A stretch of DNA of 64,000 bases from Earliella scabrosa (lineage: Eukaryota > Basidiomycota > Agaricomycetes > Polyporales > Polyporaceae): the NCBI GenBank assembly GCA_022605405.1, contig JABYQQ010000002.1:1240001-1304000 (forward strand). Reading direction: 5' to 3'. The notes beneath the pieces were generated by a model. That model was not told where the DNA came from and did no database searches. It saw only the letters and a program-made list of their open reading frames with translations. Within the stretch, counting starts at the first letter, position 1. Each line of letters begins with the position of its first letter. Position numbers and translations under genes: made by a program. Shown one piece after another: positions 1-12,142 of this stretch.

Positions 1-1488
1 CCACTGGCACCCCGGCCGGCCTAGCGACGTTCATCCCAAACCCAACGAACCGCGCCCCCTCCTCAGTAATATTCCTATACGCCGCCGTCAACGCCTCGTT
101 CCTGGACTGCACCACGCTCCGCGGGACAAGCCACCCTCCATACTGCGTCGTCCCAACCAAAAACGGGCCCTGCATCGCGCCATACTGCGCATAAAACCCC
201 TCAAACCCGCCCACAAAGCCCGCATGGGCCACCCCCAGCCCCTCCAGCGTGTCAAAGTACGGCTGGAGCAAACCAGAGAGCTGCGCGGCGGTGAGCCCGG
301 GCGCGGTGACGGGGCTGACGGCAAAGGACGTGTTGGTGAACGTCCAGACGGCGACGGCGCCCGCGTCGACGAGCGAGGGCAGCGCGGCGTGCCACGCGCC
401 GACGGCCTCGTAGAACGTGTCTTGGCTCACGCCGTCGGCCGTGAACGTGAAGTTCGCGCCGCTGACCGGGATATCCGCGTAGGCTTTAGATGTCATGGAC
501 AGGACGACGGCGTAAGTGCCCCCGCCGCCTCCCGACAGGGCCCAGAAGAGGTCGGTGTTGTTCTGACGGTTGGCGATCCGATACTCGCCGTTGCCATCGA
601 CAACCTCCCATTCGAGCACTTGGTCGACGGCGAGTCCGTACATCGAGGATAGCGGGGAGTGGCCCCCTCCTTGCGTGTAGCCACCTAGAGAGTGGATGGG
701 TGATGTTAACCTACGAAGGTGATGTCTTTAGCTCAACTATGAAAGGCTCACCCGCGATCCCCACGGTCGGGCAATTTCCGCCCACCACCATTAAACCCGC
801 GGCGTCAGCAGCAGCGTAAGCTTCACCTCCCTGGACGCCCGCCCCGAGTTTGACTGCCTTTCCAGAGTACGAGGAGTCCGTGTAATCCAGAAATTCGATG
901 CTCTTCAGATGATGCGTCCAAATAGCGAGCGCTCCAGCCCCCGTCGATTTTCCATTGTAGCTGTTCGCAAGACCGTTCATGAGCACGAATGAGTATTCAA
1001 CAGTAAACGCAGAGAGCTCACTCGTGACCGGTGTTCCGAATGACGAGACGGATGTTCCTCTCCTTCGCAAACCGAATACCGACAGCCACGTCGTCGGCGG
1101 AAGAGACATCGATGGCATAGCGCACGTAGTTGCCCAGCGCACAAGGGGTCTGCTGGGGGGTGAACGGGTCGCAGCTGCGGTTGGCGAAGAAGGGCGCCAT
1201 GACCGAGCTCGAAGAGTCATCGTGCACCTCCGGCATTAACCAGTTGTTGCGGAGAGCGTCGCACGTGCTTGGGTCGTAGGTAGGATCGTGGCAGGGCGCG
1301 GCGAGGGGGACGGTAGCGACGAGTCTGCCACCAAGTGTCTCGTTGAGCTGGCTCCATTCGGATGGCGTCGGCCAGCAGGGGTCGCCGGGGAAGCAGCGAC
1401 AGCCGTCCGCCGAGGCGAGGACCGCGCCGACCCACAAGGGTGCGACGAGTGCGACGAGCAAGGGGATAGCACGATTGCTGCCTGGCAT
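1..1488 (-). CDS. Secreted berberine-bridge-type FAD oxidoreductase (3' end outside window)
   Basis: This is a flavin-dependent oxidase of the VAO/PCMH (FAD_binding_4, BBE-like) family, expected to oxidise alcohols, sugars or secondary metabolites outside the cell. The start at 1488 gives a hydrophobic signal peptide of about 24 residues, then a Cys-containing N-terminal region. Three exons join in phase: 1022-1488, 752-960 and 684 down to the left edge. The first join rebuilds NTGHDYNGKST, whose His is the usual covalent FAD anchor. The second rebuilds the glycine-rich GIAGGYTQGGGHS segment next to GGNCPTVG, whose Cys is the second anchor, so bicovalent flavin is likely. A later SGGGGGTYAVV segment is also typical. 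The C-terminal BBE domain lies beyond the window. The substrate cannot be told. A second FAD enzyme follows upstream on the same strand. Confidence 0.88.
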
Positions 1489-2015
1489 GAGATGGCTAGA
1501 GGTGTGGATGAACCAGATGACAGCGATGGTCGTAATGGTCGTGCGCCGCTTGGAGGTATATATGTATGAGCCCGCGCTCCGGTCGGGCAATGGTGCGCCA
1601 TGGTGCGATGGTCAAAGGTAGAGCGGTACGCTGAGGATGATGGGCTTTGCGAGTCCAAGGCCCTGCCGTCAACAGTCAGTAGTCAACAATTCCCAATCAC
1701 GGACTCACAGGACAGATGCGTCGGCTTTTTTCGAGAGCCTGGAAAGGACGAAGAGGGTGGAGACCTGAAGCTGGAAGCGCGCTTATCTTGCAAGGGTTTT
1801 AGCGAACTTGAACGTGCTTGGGGAAGAGCCAGTCAGGGCAGTCGGTGGCAATAGCCTTTCGTAGTAGGACTCGTGAATGCGGGTATGATACAGTGCGTGT
1901 GGGGGATAGTGTACAGGGCAGAAAATACAAACAAGAGAGATCCAGGCCATTGTCCCACCGCGTCGGAGAGAGATCTAGGTGAAATTCAAGAATGGCATGA
2001 CCGCTCCGCAGGGAC

Positions 2016-3694
2016 TCACAACCTCGCGCGCTCGCTGTCCTGGCCCTTGACGGCAGCGGCATGGAGTATTCTGTCACCGCCGTTATGCCACCAGCGGTCG
2101 GCCGCCTGGTCGGCATCGTACGCAAACTGGATAACGTTCTTGCGCTCGTCGGCCCACTGGTTGGCGCTGCCCTCGAGGGAGTCGGCACCCTGAGCGCTGC
2201 CCTCGCGCATGCGGCGGAGCTCGAGCTCCATGGCAGTACGCATGTCGGCATCGCGGGCCTGCTGTTCAGGGCCGTCGGGGAGATGGAAGATCTTCTGGTT
2301 GAGGCGAGACTGGTTCTGGGTCTCTGCGGTGCGGGGGAGACGGAGGTCCTGGTAGGCGTCGAGGAGGGCGGGGAGCTGAGCGGGGTGGGAGAGGCGGGAG
2401 AGGAGGTTGCCGAGGACAGCGCCGTCTTCGATGGCCATCGCGGCGCCCTGTGCGCGGTACGGCTGGAGGACAATCAGCGGGGAGAGAGACGGAGAGAGGA
2501 GGGGAGCGACGGACGAGCATGGGGTGGCAGGCGTCGCCGAGGAGGAGGACGCGGTGGGCGGGGTGGATCCAGGTCGGGAGCGGCTTCCGGTCCATCAGCC
2601 GCCACTTGAGCGTCGACTCCACAAAGCCGAGCAGCTTCCGAACTCTGTCCACGCACGGCGACGTCCATGCACCGCCGACGTTCGTCGCACGTCAAGGGAC
2701 CCGATCCGACGCGGGCGTGAGCGCACAGATCGGGAGCACGCTCGATGGGGCGACTCACCGGGGCTCGTAGTCTGCAAAGTCGGCGCGCATCTTGTCCGCG
2801 CTGCCCGCGGCGGTCCAGGACTCGACGGAGCCGTCGTCGGGGTGCACGAGCACGATGTTGTACTCGTCCTTGCCCCGCTGCTCGTCGTCCGAGTCAGCGT
2901 CCGCGCGCACACTTGGGAGAGCAGAGAGCACGCACGATGTTGTACGCCATGATGTGTCGCCCCGGGCCCATCCAGCCCGTCATCTCGGGCACGTCGACCA
3001 GCTCCCGCAGCTCCGGATCCGCGAGCAGCAGCCGCGACGGGACAATCGCGCGGTAGCACGCGTCGCCCGTCGCCCGCGCCGGATTCGCGTGCCCGAGCAC
3101 GACCCGCTGCACCATGCTCTTCACCCCGTCCGCGCCCACCACCAAATCTCCCTCGACCACCTCCCCCGACGCCAGCCGCACCGCCCCCCGCTCCGCATCC
3201 ACGCCCACCACCTGCGCCTGCAGCCGCACCGTCATGTACGGCTCCGCCAGGTCGTACAGTATCTTGTGCAGGTCCGCGCGGTGCACATGGTAGTACGGTG
3301 CCCCGTACTTGTCCTCCATGTCCGCCCAGCGCGTGTACCCGACGCGCTCGCCCGTGTCGTACCGCCGCAGCACAATCGCCTCCGGCCGCACCCCCACCGC
3401 CTCCAGCGCCCGCCCCGCGCCCCACCGTCGCAGCAGCCGCGACACGTTCGGCGTCACCTGGATCCCCGCTCCCACCTCCCCGATCGCCGACGCCCCCTCC
3501 AGCACCGTCACCCGGTGCCCCGCCTTCCCTAAACAGTGCGCCGCCGCCAGCCCGCCCATCCCGCACCCCACGATCACGACGTGCAGCTGGTGCCCTGCCT
3601 TCCGCCCGTTGTAGAGCACCGTCTGCGTCGACGCCCCCTTCGCGCTCGCCGCCGCGACGGCAGAGACGGGGGCCGGTGCGTGCTGTTGAGCCAT
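2016..3694 (-). CDS. FAD-dependent monooxygenase, salicylate hydroxylase-like
   Basis: This is a class A flavoprotein monooxygenase (FAD_binding_3), expected to hydroxylate an aromatic or similar small substrate using NAD(P)H and O2. It has the three family motifs: the dinucleotide fold VIVGCGMGGLAAAHCLGKAG near residue 40, DLVVGADGVKS in the middle, and LLLGDACHPMLPYRAQGAA in the C-terminal half. Four exons are needed. Joins at about 2900-2935, 2650-2760 and 2450-2500 restore the frame, the last exactly inside the GDACHP motif; its donor (GTCCGT) is somewhat weak. No signal peptide is seen, and the N-terminal 30 residues are Ala-rich and poorly conserved-looking, so MAQQH at 3694 is the likeliest start. 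The neighbouring secreted FAD oxidase raises the possibility of a small metabolic cluster continuing to the left. The exact substrate is unknown. Confidence 0.87.
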
Positions 3695-6600
3695 GGCGAG
3701 AGCAGGAACGAATCGAAGAAGAGGTAGAGATGCTGGAGATGTCGAGGGGGAGTGGGCATTAAGCTCGGCGCGGGGTGCGGGGTAGAAATACAGCAAGAGG
3801 GGTAAACGATTTAGACGGCGGGTGACATGGGCATGCTATACCCCCCCTCGCGCGCGCGCGCGCCAGCCGTCATGCGCTCAGCGAGAAGCCCCTCCTCCCT
3901 CTGGCTAAGGCTTAGCATCTCCCTCGGCGCGCACCGTCATCTGCCTCCGGTCAAGACGCGACAGAAGTCAGAACTCGCGCTTGCCCGAACCAGCTCCGGC
4001 AACGTCGAACGAGCCCTTGCATTCCCACCGCGAGCCGCCAGGGGAGCGTGTGCCTCCTCTGAGCCCTCTGAGGTAACGGTCGCCCCCACGTGGGACCCCA
4101 GTCTCCTAACACGGCTCGGCCGCGTCAGTTTTCGTCCCATGGTCCGGGTGCACTCCTCCATCTTCTGTGACCTGTCGCGCGCGAGTACTTAGTGCTGGCC
4201 TTTGCGCGGTGGGAATGCGCGCGGGGGCTCAGGAGACCTCAAGATCCGTCCTGGCCCATCCCATTGGAGATCCCATCGGGTCCCCCAGCAGCCGCCCGCC
4301 CATCGTAATGCGTAATGAAAGCTCTTCAGGCTCTCACGCGTCCACATCGTCTGGAGTCTGGAGGAGCCTGGGGGGAATAGAGTGGCCTGCGGTCGTGGAT
4401 GCGGAGGTCTTGAACGAGGTCGTGACGAGGCAGGCTCCAACACCGGTCGCGACACCCCAGTGCACCAGACCGCCAGGTCAGAATAGAACGCGCGCCGACC
4501 GACGACATGGAGGAGCGCCACGGAGCGACGTAGCCGCACGGCGGGGTTTGTGAGCAGCGGCACTGTGAGAGTGATGCTGCTGCGCCGCTCGTCCTTGCAC
4601 GCCACCACCGGAGCCTTGAGGCTTGAGCTCTCCTTCCTTCCAGGGTGTAGTAGCTCCATACATGGACCAGTCGGCGATAGACCGCGACCCCGATGAGCTG
4701 GTCAGTGCGCTGCGACCCTGCTGCTTGAACACTTTAGCCAAAACGTCGGCCCTGCGTAGACGTCCTTCGTACCCCGGTCTGGGTCGTCCCCGAATAGCTG
4801 AAGGTCTTCGATTTCGGAGCGAACCGTGCGGCTCGCGCGTCCGGTTGCAGGATGTCAGATCGCGTCGTTGACAAGACAAAATCTGAATGATAGAGTATGA
4901 GTCTAGTTATAGTTAGCGAATGTAGATGGCACAGTCACCCGCACCTGAAAGCCGCACGACATCTTGCGCCCACATGCTGTCTAGAAGTCATGCCGCTGGC
5001 CTCCGTACGAGGCCGAGCTCCGACTGACAATCCCTCGATATTCTTGTCCCCGAGCGCCTTGCAAACCGTTGACGGCACGGGCGATCTCCACAGCGCCAGC
5101 GCCCTGAGGCCCGAGGCCCAAGACCTGAACAGAACCAGTGGTCCAGAGCTCGTCAACCATCGCCGAGCGGCATCGCACAAACTTCCTCCTTCCTGAAGTC
5201 CGCAAACGCTCCCCGAACTCCCAACCACCCCCGCCCCCATTCAACGCGCAACATTGCCCCATCCAAAATCAAACTTACCAGCGCCCCGGAATGAATGGGA
5301 CCACCCCCCACCCACCCCCTCCGGTTCCCGGTCCCCGGAAGGCGCTGCGGCGAGTGTGGTGTTCGTCCGACGCCTGCTTCTCAGAGTAATCTGTTCATCC
5401 TATCTCTTCTGCTGCTGCTGCTGCTGCACGTCTTGCGGCGAAGCGAGAGATACCTGGCCTGTTGGGAACCCGCGCGGTGAGCGTGGAACGTGAACGCGTG
5501 AACGTTGGGACGTGATTTCCTTGCCGATCGCAAGATTCAGGGAAGGGTGGCCGGGGGGAGGGGGATGGGCGTGCTCCTCGCGGACTTGAGGAGGCTAAAG
5601 CGCTAAATTTCCCCAGTAAGCTGCGTCTGGAAGCAATAGTCCAGATCATCCTCCTTCGGCATCGCAACATGAGTCAGTACTATAGCATTACAAGGCAAAG
5701 ATAATCCTAGGCGAACCTGCGATAGTCGGGTGGTACAAATAGCGTCGAGCGATATCCCCATGGATAGGTCGTCCGGCTGCTTCACGACACCCGCATCGGC
5801 CCTCCCCCGGGCCACGTCGCGCGGGGTCATGCCGTACGAGACACCGCGCGGTGCACGTGAGATTTCATCTGTTCATAAAACAACAACAGATGGGTGCTCA
5901 GCTCGGATGTCCAGGAGGGGTTAGTGAGGTTGCGGTACAGGTACAGATGAGAGACTTACGTGCGTGATCCAACGGCCGATCGTGGAGGCCGAGAAAGCCG
6001 GTCAGGCTTTCGTATATGAAGGTTTTGTGCACGGCGCGAGCTTAGACATCGGCCTATTGATGCATGCCATTGCGCGGGGGAGCGAACTGGGAGAGACGGG
6101 GTTGGTAGCATCTGCTGGTGCCCCAGCCATGCCTATCAGGGAGTGACAAACTCCAACAGTGGGCGATTCGCCTCGTTAGTCGGACCGTTTCCATGGTTCC
6201 TGGAAGAATTCAAGGCGGAAGAATCTCCCTGATTTAGGTGGTTAGTGAGTACGGAGGGTAGAACTTGGCATTGCTGCACTCACGACGGGTACCGAGGAAT
6301 CAGGATGGTCTTCATGACTTGACTGGATCGTCGCTCGTTTATTCAGAAAGGGTCGGATGTTGCGAGAACGGTGACAGCGAGCATTGTCGACAGAGCACAG
6401 TGACAATGGGATAGGAACCAGACTCAGTTGAGATCGACGCAAATTTGGCGGTAGCGGCGGGCGGGACTTCTCGGGAGCTTTGGGACCATGCGGGAAATAC
6501 CTGGGAGTAAGAACGCAAAGCACTGAGCTCAAGTTGTGCTTCTTCAACCCAAAATTTGGGGCATGCCTCGACGTGAGTGCGTCTCAACGCAGGGGTTGGA

Positions 6601-6771
6601 ACTTGGTGCTGGTAGGGTGTATCCAGAAAGCAAAAGCCTGCTGCGGACTCGACTCTTCGTGCGTGACCGCGTCCAGACGCGCTTATTTACCGTTTCTTAA
6701 GCGATAAGATAAGAGTACCAGCGATCGCGATCTACGCATGACTCGTCGACAACTTTATTTATTGCTGCTCG
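3695..6771. other. Gene-poor stretch, no recognisable gene
   Basis: About 3 kb without a convincing coding region. It has a GC-alternating tract near 3848-3862 and a short CTG run near 5409-5427. Scattered open frames on both strands lack family motifs and plausible splice chains. A minus-strand frame near 5730-5830 reads TPRDVARGRADAGVV, faintly like the end of an ankyrin repeat, but nothing around it supports a gene. The right end must hold the promoter of the valyl-tRNA synthetase gene. Confidence 0.5.
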
Positions 6772-6849
6772 ATGCACCGGTCTCTGCATCGATTAATCTC
6801 TCGTTCTCACCTTCCCTCGCGCCGCCTCCTGCACTCGACCATCGCCATC
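6772..6849 (+). other. Putative mitochondrial presequence from upstream in-frame ATG of valyl-tRNA synthetase
   Basis: An ATG at 6772 lies 26 codons before, and in frame with, the ATG at 6850. The added leader begins [18 protein letters not shown], is rich in Arg, Ser and Leu, has no acidic residue, and could form an amphipathic helix. In budding yeast, one VAS1 gene makes mitochondrial and cytosolic enzymes from two starts. By analogy, transcripts beginning upstream of 6772 would give the mitochondrial form. Transcript ends cannot be seen here. Confidence 0.6.
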
Positions 6850-9800
6850 ATGTCCGAGTCCTCGACGCCGGCTACCACGTCTGCGCCCGCCACCCCCGCA
6901 GAGTCCGGCACGGCTACCCCGATCACGAAAAGCGCAGGTCCGTGTCCCGTTCCGTGTGTGCTGGAAAGAAACAGAACAGACTCCACTGACCGACGGTTTA
7001 GAGAAGAAACTCGCCAAGAAGAAGGAGAATGAGGCCAGGCTCGCGCTGAAGGCCGCCAAAGCAGCCAAGGCGGCCGCGGCCGCACCTGCAGGAGAGAAGA
7101 AGGCGAAGAAGGAGAAGGAGAAAGAGGAGGAGGCCCCGTTCGTGAACACCACTCCCAAAGGCGAGAAGAAAGGTGCGTGTGCGCTGCAGCCATCTGCTTG
7201 GCTTCCGCTGATCCGCCATTCAAGACCTCTCGCAACCGATGGCCAGCGGCTACAACCCGATCGCTGTCGAGGCTGCTTGGTACGACTGGTGGGACGCGCA
7301 GGGCTTCTTCTCGCCTCAATTGACCGAGGACGGCAAGGCCAAGCCCGAAGGCATCTTCGTCATCCCCTCTCCCCCTCCAAATGTTACCGGAAGCCTCCAC
7401 ATTGGACATGCACTCACCGTCGCTATCCAGGACTGCTTGGTTCGGTGGTATGTGCTCCTGCCTCTACAATGTCGCAGGATTCGTACATAAACTTTGAAGG
7501 AACCGAATGCTGGGCAAGACGACCCTCTTCGTTCCGGGCTTCGACCACGCTGGTATCTCAACACAGTCCGTCGTAGAGAAGCGACTGTACAAGACCGGCC
7601 AGACGCGCCACGATCTCGGACGCGAGAAGTTCATCGAGAAGGTGTGGGAGTGGAAGGAAGAGTGCGTTCACCGTGCTCATTCACACTGTTCCTTCCGCCT
7701 GACCTCGCATCAGCTACCAGAGTCGGATAACGAACCAGCTACGACGGCTGGGAGGAAGTTACGACTGGAATCGTGTTGCTTTCACCATGGACGAGGTGCG
7801 TCTGACTCCGTACGAGTCTGCCCATGGCTGTGTTGACGCTATCATAGCGGCTCTCGAAAGCTGTCATCGAGACCTTCTGTCGCCTGCACGAGGAGGGCAT
7901 CATCTACCGTGCAAACCGTCTCGTCAACTGGTGTGTGAGACTCAACACGACATTATCGAACCTCGAGGTATGCTCTGCCTCGCCTGTTTTCCCATTCAAG
8001 CCAATGTACTGTTGCATAGGTCGAGCAAAAACAACTCGAAGGTCGGACATTGCTGAACGTCCCCGGCTATGACATCAAGGAGAAGTTCGAGTTCGGTGTG
8101 ATCACTTCATTTGCGTACCCGATCGAGGGATCTGGTGGATCCATCAATTGCTGCCATTGCAAACTTGGTACTCATCTCCCTCTGTCACAGACGAAAAGAT
8201 CATTGTCGCGACCACTCGTCCGGAGACCATGCTCGGTGATACTGCCATCGCTGTTCACCCTGAGGATCCTCGGTACAAGGTACAGTTCGCAGGCTCCCAC
8301 CTGTACAACTCGGCTGACCCCCGCTCCCGCAGCATCTGCACGGCAAATTTGCGAAGCACCCCTTCCTTGACCGGCGCATCCCCATCGTGACAGATGACAT
8401 CGCTGTCGACATGGCCTTCGGTACCGGTGCCGTGAAGATCACACCCGCGCACGACCCGAACGACTACGAAGTCGGCATGCGGCACAAGCTCGAGTTCATC
8501 AACATCCTCAACGACGATGGCACGTTCAACGACAACGCCGGCCCGAAGTTCAAGGGCATGAAGCGGTTCCACGCCCGTGTCGCCGTCGTCCAGGCGCTCA
8601 AGGACGCAGGGCTCTACATCGAGACCAAGGACAACCCGATGCAGATCCCCATCTGCAGCAAGTCTGGCGATGTCATCGAGCCAATCCTCAAGCCGCAGTG
8701 GTGGGTGAACTGCAAGCCGCTCGCAGAGGAGGCGCTCAAGGTATGCTCTTGTCGCCTTCGCGGGTTGAATTTTATTCACGTTGTCATCAGCGAACTCGCG
8801 CAGGGGATCTCGACATTGCGCCTAAGGCTTCAGAATCCGAGTGGTACCGTTGGCTCGAAGGCATCCAAGACTGGTGTATCTCGCGACAGCTGTGGTGGGG
8901 CCACCGTTGCCCGGCATACTTCGTCAACATCGAGGGTCAGGAGCAGGATGTGAGTTGCTGCACGATTGCATCCCATAGTCTATTGATTAGCATGGCATGT
9001 AGCGCAACGACGGTAAGCACTGGGTGGTCGGCCGTACTCTCGAGGAAGCAACCGTCAACGCGAAGAAGCTGGCTGGCGACGCCAAGTTCACGCTCGAGCA
9101 GGACGAGGACGTCCTCGACACCTGGTTCTCGTCCGGTCTCTGGCCATGGTCGATCATGGGCTGGCCGGAGAAGGTGCGCTCATCAGCTGCATCCCCCTTC
9201 CTCGCGCAACGCACTCACTCACCGGTGTGCAGACGAGTGATTTCCAGAATTTCTACCCCACGTCGATGCTCGAGACGGGCTGGGATATCCTCTTCTTCTG
9301 GGTTGCACGCATGGTCCTTCTCGGTATTCACTTGACGGGCAAGATGCCGTTCTCTGAGGTGTACTGCCACGCGATGATTCGCGATGCGCACGGACGCAAG
9401 ATGTCCAAATCGCTCGGGAACGTCATCGACCCGATCGATGTTATCCAGGGTTTGGACCTTGAAGCTCTCCATCAGAAGCTCTACGAGGGTAACCTTGACG
9501 AGCGCGAGATCCAGAAGGCCAAGGCGGGCCAGAAGAAGGACTTCCCGAAGGGTATTCCTCAGTGCGGGACGGACGCGCTGCGTTTCGCCCTTTGCGCGTA
9601 CTCGGGTGGTGGTATGCCAACGACTTGCTCCATAAGACGAGTACACGGACATCTGATGTCTTTCTTTCAGGACGTGACATCAACCTTGAGATTCTGCGTG
9701 TGGAGGGTTACCGCAAATTCTGCAACAAGATCTTCAACGCTACGAAGTTCGCGATGCTCAAGCTTGACGAGACGTTTGTCCCTGAGCCTACACCAAAGGT

Positions 9801-11041
9801 TAGTCTCGATGCTATCTCGACGGAGGAGCGACGCATTAATTACTCGCCGCGTTGTAGCCCACCGGCAACGAGAGCCTCGTCGAGAAGTGGATCTTGCATA
9901 AGCTCAACTTGGCTGCCGACGAGATCAACAAGCAGCTCACCGATCGCAACTTCATGAACGCAACGGGTGCAGCGTACAACTTCTGGCTGTACGAGCTCTG
10001 CGATGTCTACATCGTGAGTCTAGCTATCTGCCACACCTCATGTCCACACGATACCCAGACATTCCTTGTGACATTCGCAGGAAGCGATGAAGCCCATGTC
10101 AGACGAGTCCGCATCGGAGACGACGCGCAGATCCGCTCAACAGACCTTGTACACGTGTCTCGACCATGGTCTCCGTCTCCTGCACCCCTTCATGCCCTTC
10201 GTCACCGAGGAGCTCTGGCAACGTCTACCTCGCCGACCCAACGACCCAACGCCTTCGATCATGCTCTCAAACTACCCCACCTTCGTGCGTTTGTGACGTT
10301 CATGGCGGCCTTCACGGCCTGAGACTAACGCGCGATTGCTACGGACAGGACAAGTCCTTCGAGTTCACCGAAGCCGAGCGCAACTTTGACCTGGTCTTCT
10401 CCGCTGTCAAGTCCTCCCGCGCACTCGCCGCATCATATAACATCCAGCAGAACCTGCATGGTGCGCCACTACGATGATTATTGGTCTCTTCCATCGATCC
10501 TGATCATGCTCACATCTAGTATATATCCGCGCCGAGACCGATGCAGAGGCGGAGCTCTTCAAGTCGCAGGTGCCGACCTTCCTCGCGCTCACCAAGAACT
10601 GCAAGTCCGTCGAGGTCGTCCGCGACATCAGCGGCGTGCCTGCCGGATGCGGCTCCGAGGTCCTCACTCCCACCATCTTCGTCCACGTTCTCGTCAGGGT
10701 GCGTCATCTCACTTAACGGACCTATGCAGACCGAATGAGACGACTGACTCTTCACGTGCAGGGACAAGTGGACATCGACGGCGAGATCAACAAGTGCGAG
10801 AAGAAGCTCGCGCTGGCGAAGATGAACCTGTCCAAGATCGAGAAGGTCGAGTCGCAGGCGGATTACGAGTCCACCGTGCCGGCGAACGTGCGCCTCGCAA
10901 ACGACGAGAAGGTGGGTCCCAACTTGTGTTCTCCTTGTTCTGGTGTGCGCTGACGCACTGACGGTCCTGCAGAGGAAAACACTCGAAGCGGATATCGCGC
11001 TACTCGAGCACTCGATAGACATGTTCAACAAGATGAAGTAG
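6772..11041 (+). CDS. VAS1: Valyl-tRNA synthetase, cytosolic and probably mitochondrial
   Basis: This class Ia aminoacyl-tRNA synthetase charges tRNA-Val. Nineteen exons join in phase to give roughly 1,050 residues. A Lys/Ala-rich N-terminal appendix (eukaryotic type) is followed by the catalytic core with [15 protein letters not shown] (the HIGH ATP site), the editing (CP1) domain with [13 protein letters not shown] and the [15 protein letters not shown] motif, [17 protein letters not shown], then the KMSKSLGN loop. An anticodon-binding domain follows, and a C-terminal coiled coil ends DMFNKMK. Introns are 50-70 bases with consensus GTRNGT donors. Two in-frame ATGs occur: 6850 (MSESS, cytosolic-like) and 6772, which adds a basic 26-residue leader; see the separate entry. 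The gene converges on the ribosomal P1 gene downstream. Confidence 0.96.
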
Positions 11042-11549
11042 ACTACATACGTCTGTGTTGGCGCATATCCACCCGTTCGGAGGCTTGGGCTCTGGTGTGT
11101 CGTGTATAGTCTGCATCGTTGCGTTTGCTGTGTATTGTAGTCTCATGGGTCTCCTCGCTACTGATGAGAATGTAGTCATAGTCTGAATATCTGCACCCCA
11201 ATCAACTGGCAATACTCCATCTCGTGCCTTGACGTCCTGTTTATTCCGACTGTTGTCTTTGCAGCCGATCAGCGCAACTTGCGAGTGAGCCAATGATGGG
11301 GCTGAACGTTTCAAATATACACACACACATGCTGCTGGTTCAGCGAGTAGCCACAAGATCGCAACTACCAAAGCAGATTACAATTCTGCTCTGGCCCAGG
11401 TCGTGCGGTGCCAACACTCGGGGATATGGTGTTTAGCATGCGTATTGGATTGGACATGGATGATACAACGCAGTGTGGAAGGCAATGGGTGTGTGCGACA
11501 TGCAAAAGTACCAAAGCGAGAGAACGGAAAGCCGACCGAGAGCAAGAGC
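11042..11549. other. 3' intergenic space between convergent genes
   Basis: This holds the 3' untranslated regions and terminators of the valyl-tRNA synthetase (plus strand) and ribosomal P1 (minus strand) genes. I see no gene in it, only a short CA run near 11321-11331. Confidence 0.6.
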
Positions 11550-12142
11550 TTAGTCGAAGAGACCGAAACCCTGTGTGAAGGCAAGCGTCAGTCATGTCCA
11601 ATAACACGGAATCGGAGCGACGCACCATATCGTCGTCCGACTCTTCCTTCTCCTCCTCCTTCTTCTCCTCCTCTTTAGGTGCCTCAGCGGCAGCGGCAGC
11701 ACCACCAGCTGCTGGTGCAGCAGCCGCTGCGGGACCAGCGCCACCGGCACCAACATTCGAGAGGAGCTCCTTGACGTTCTTGCCCTCGAGGGCCTTTGCG
11801 AGGAGGGATGCCCATATGGGCTCGAGCTCAACGTCTGCCGCAGTCGTCAGAGCGGTGATTTTGTCGGCCTGTAAGTCCCGAAGAGAACAGATATCAGGAG
11901 CACATCTCTAGTGGACGCCAGTCGAACTACTGACAGTGATTTCAATGCCATCGTCGGCGAGGATAAGAGCAGCGTAGGTTGCGGCGAGCTCTGCGGAGGC
12001 CTGTGGAAGGGGGCAAGGGTCAGCGCGTTGATTCCAGTTACATCCAACGCGATTACGATCCATCCAGCATGGCGCGGTCCTCCGGGGTACGCCAAACTGC
12101 TGGTGTCGGTATGCAAGACGCGTCCAGAACGATACTGACCAT
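11550..12142 (-). CDS. RPP1: 60S acidic ribosomal protein P1
   Basis: This is a stalk protein of the large ribosomal subunit; with P2 and P0 it recruits elongation factors. Four exons give 110 residues, the normal P1 length: 12140-12142 (the ATG alone), 11935-12000, 11626-11868 and 11550-11570. The N-terminal domain reads [20 protein letters not shown] and [13 protein letters not shown]. An Ala/Gly-rich hinge and an acidic stretch [10 protein letters not shown] follow, then the invariant tail GFGLFD, encoded by its own 21-base last exon. The start rests on ATG|GTCAGT at 12142, which leaves the initiator codon as a whole coding exon; Ala 2 begins the next exon. The N-terminal [10 protein letters not shown] segment marks it as P1 rather than P2. 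It is divergent from the peroxiredoxin gene. Confidence 0.93.

Noticed and set aside
2595..3566. Long Gly/Ala/Arg-rich minus-strand frame over the FAD monooxygenase
   Set aside because: It is the shifted frame of the real gene, whose own frame carries all three FAD motifs.
5603..5880. Possible ankyrin repeat gene on the minus strand
   Set aside because: Only one short TPRDVARGRADAGVV-like piece; no second repeat, no splice chain and stops on both sides.
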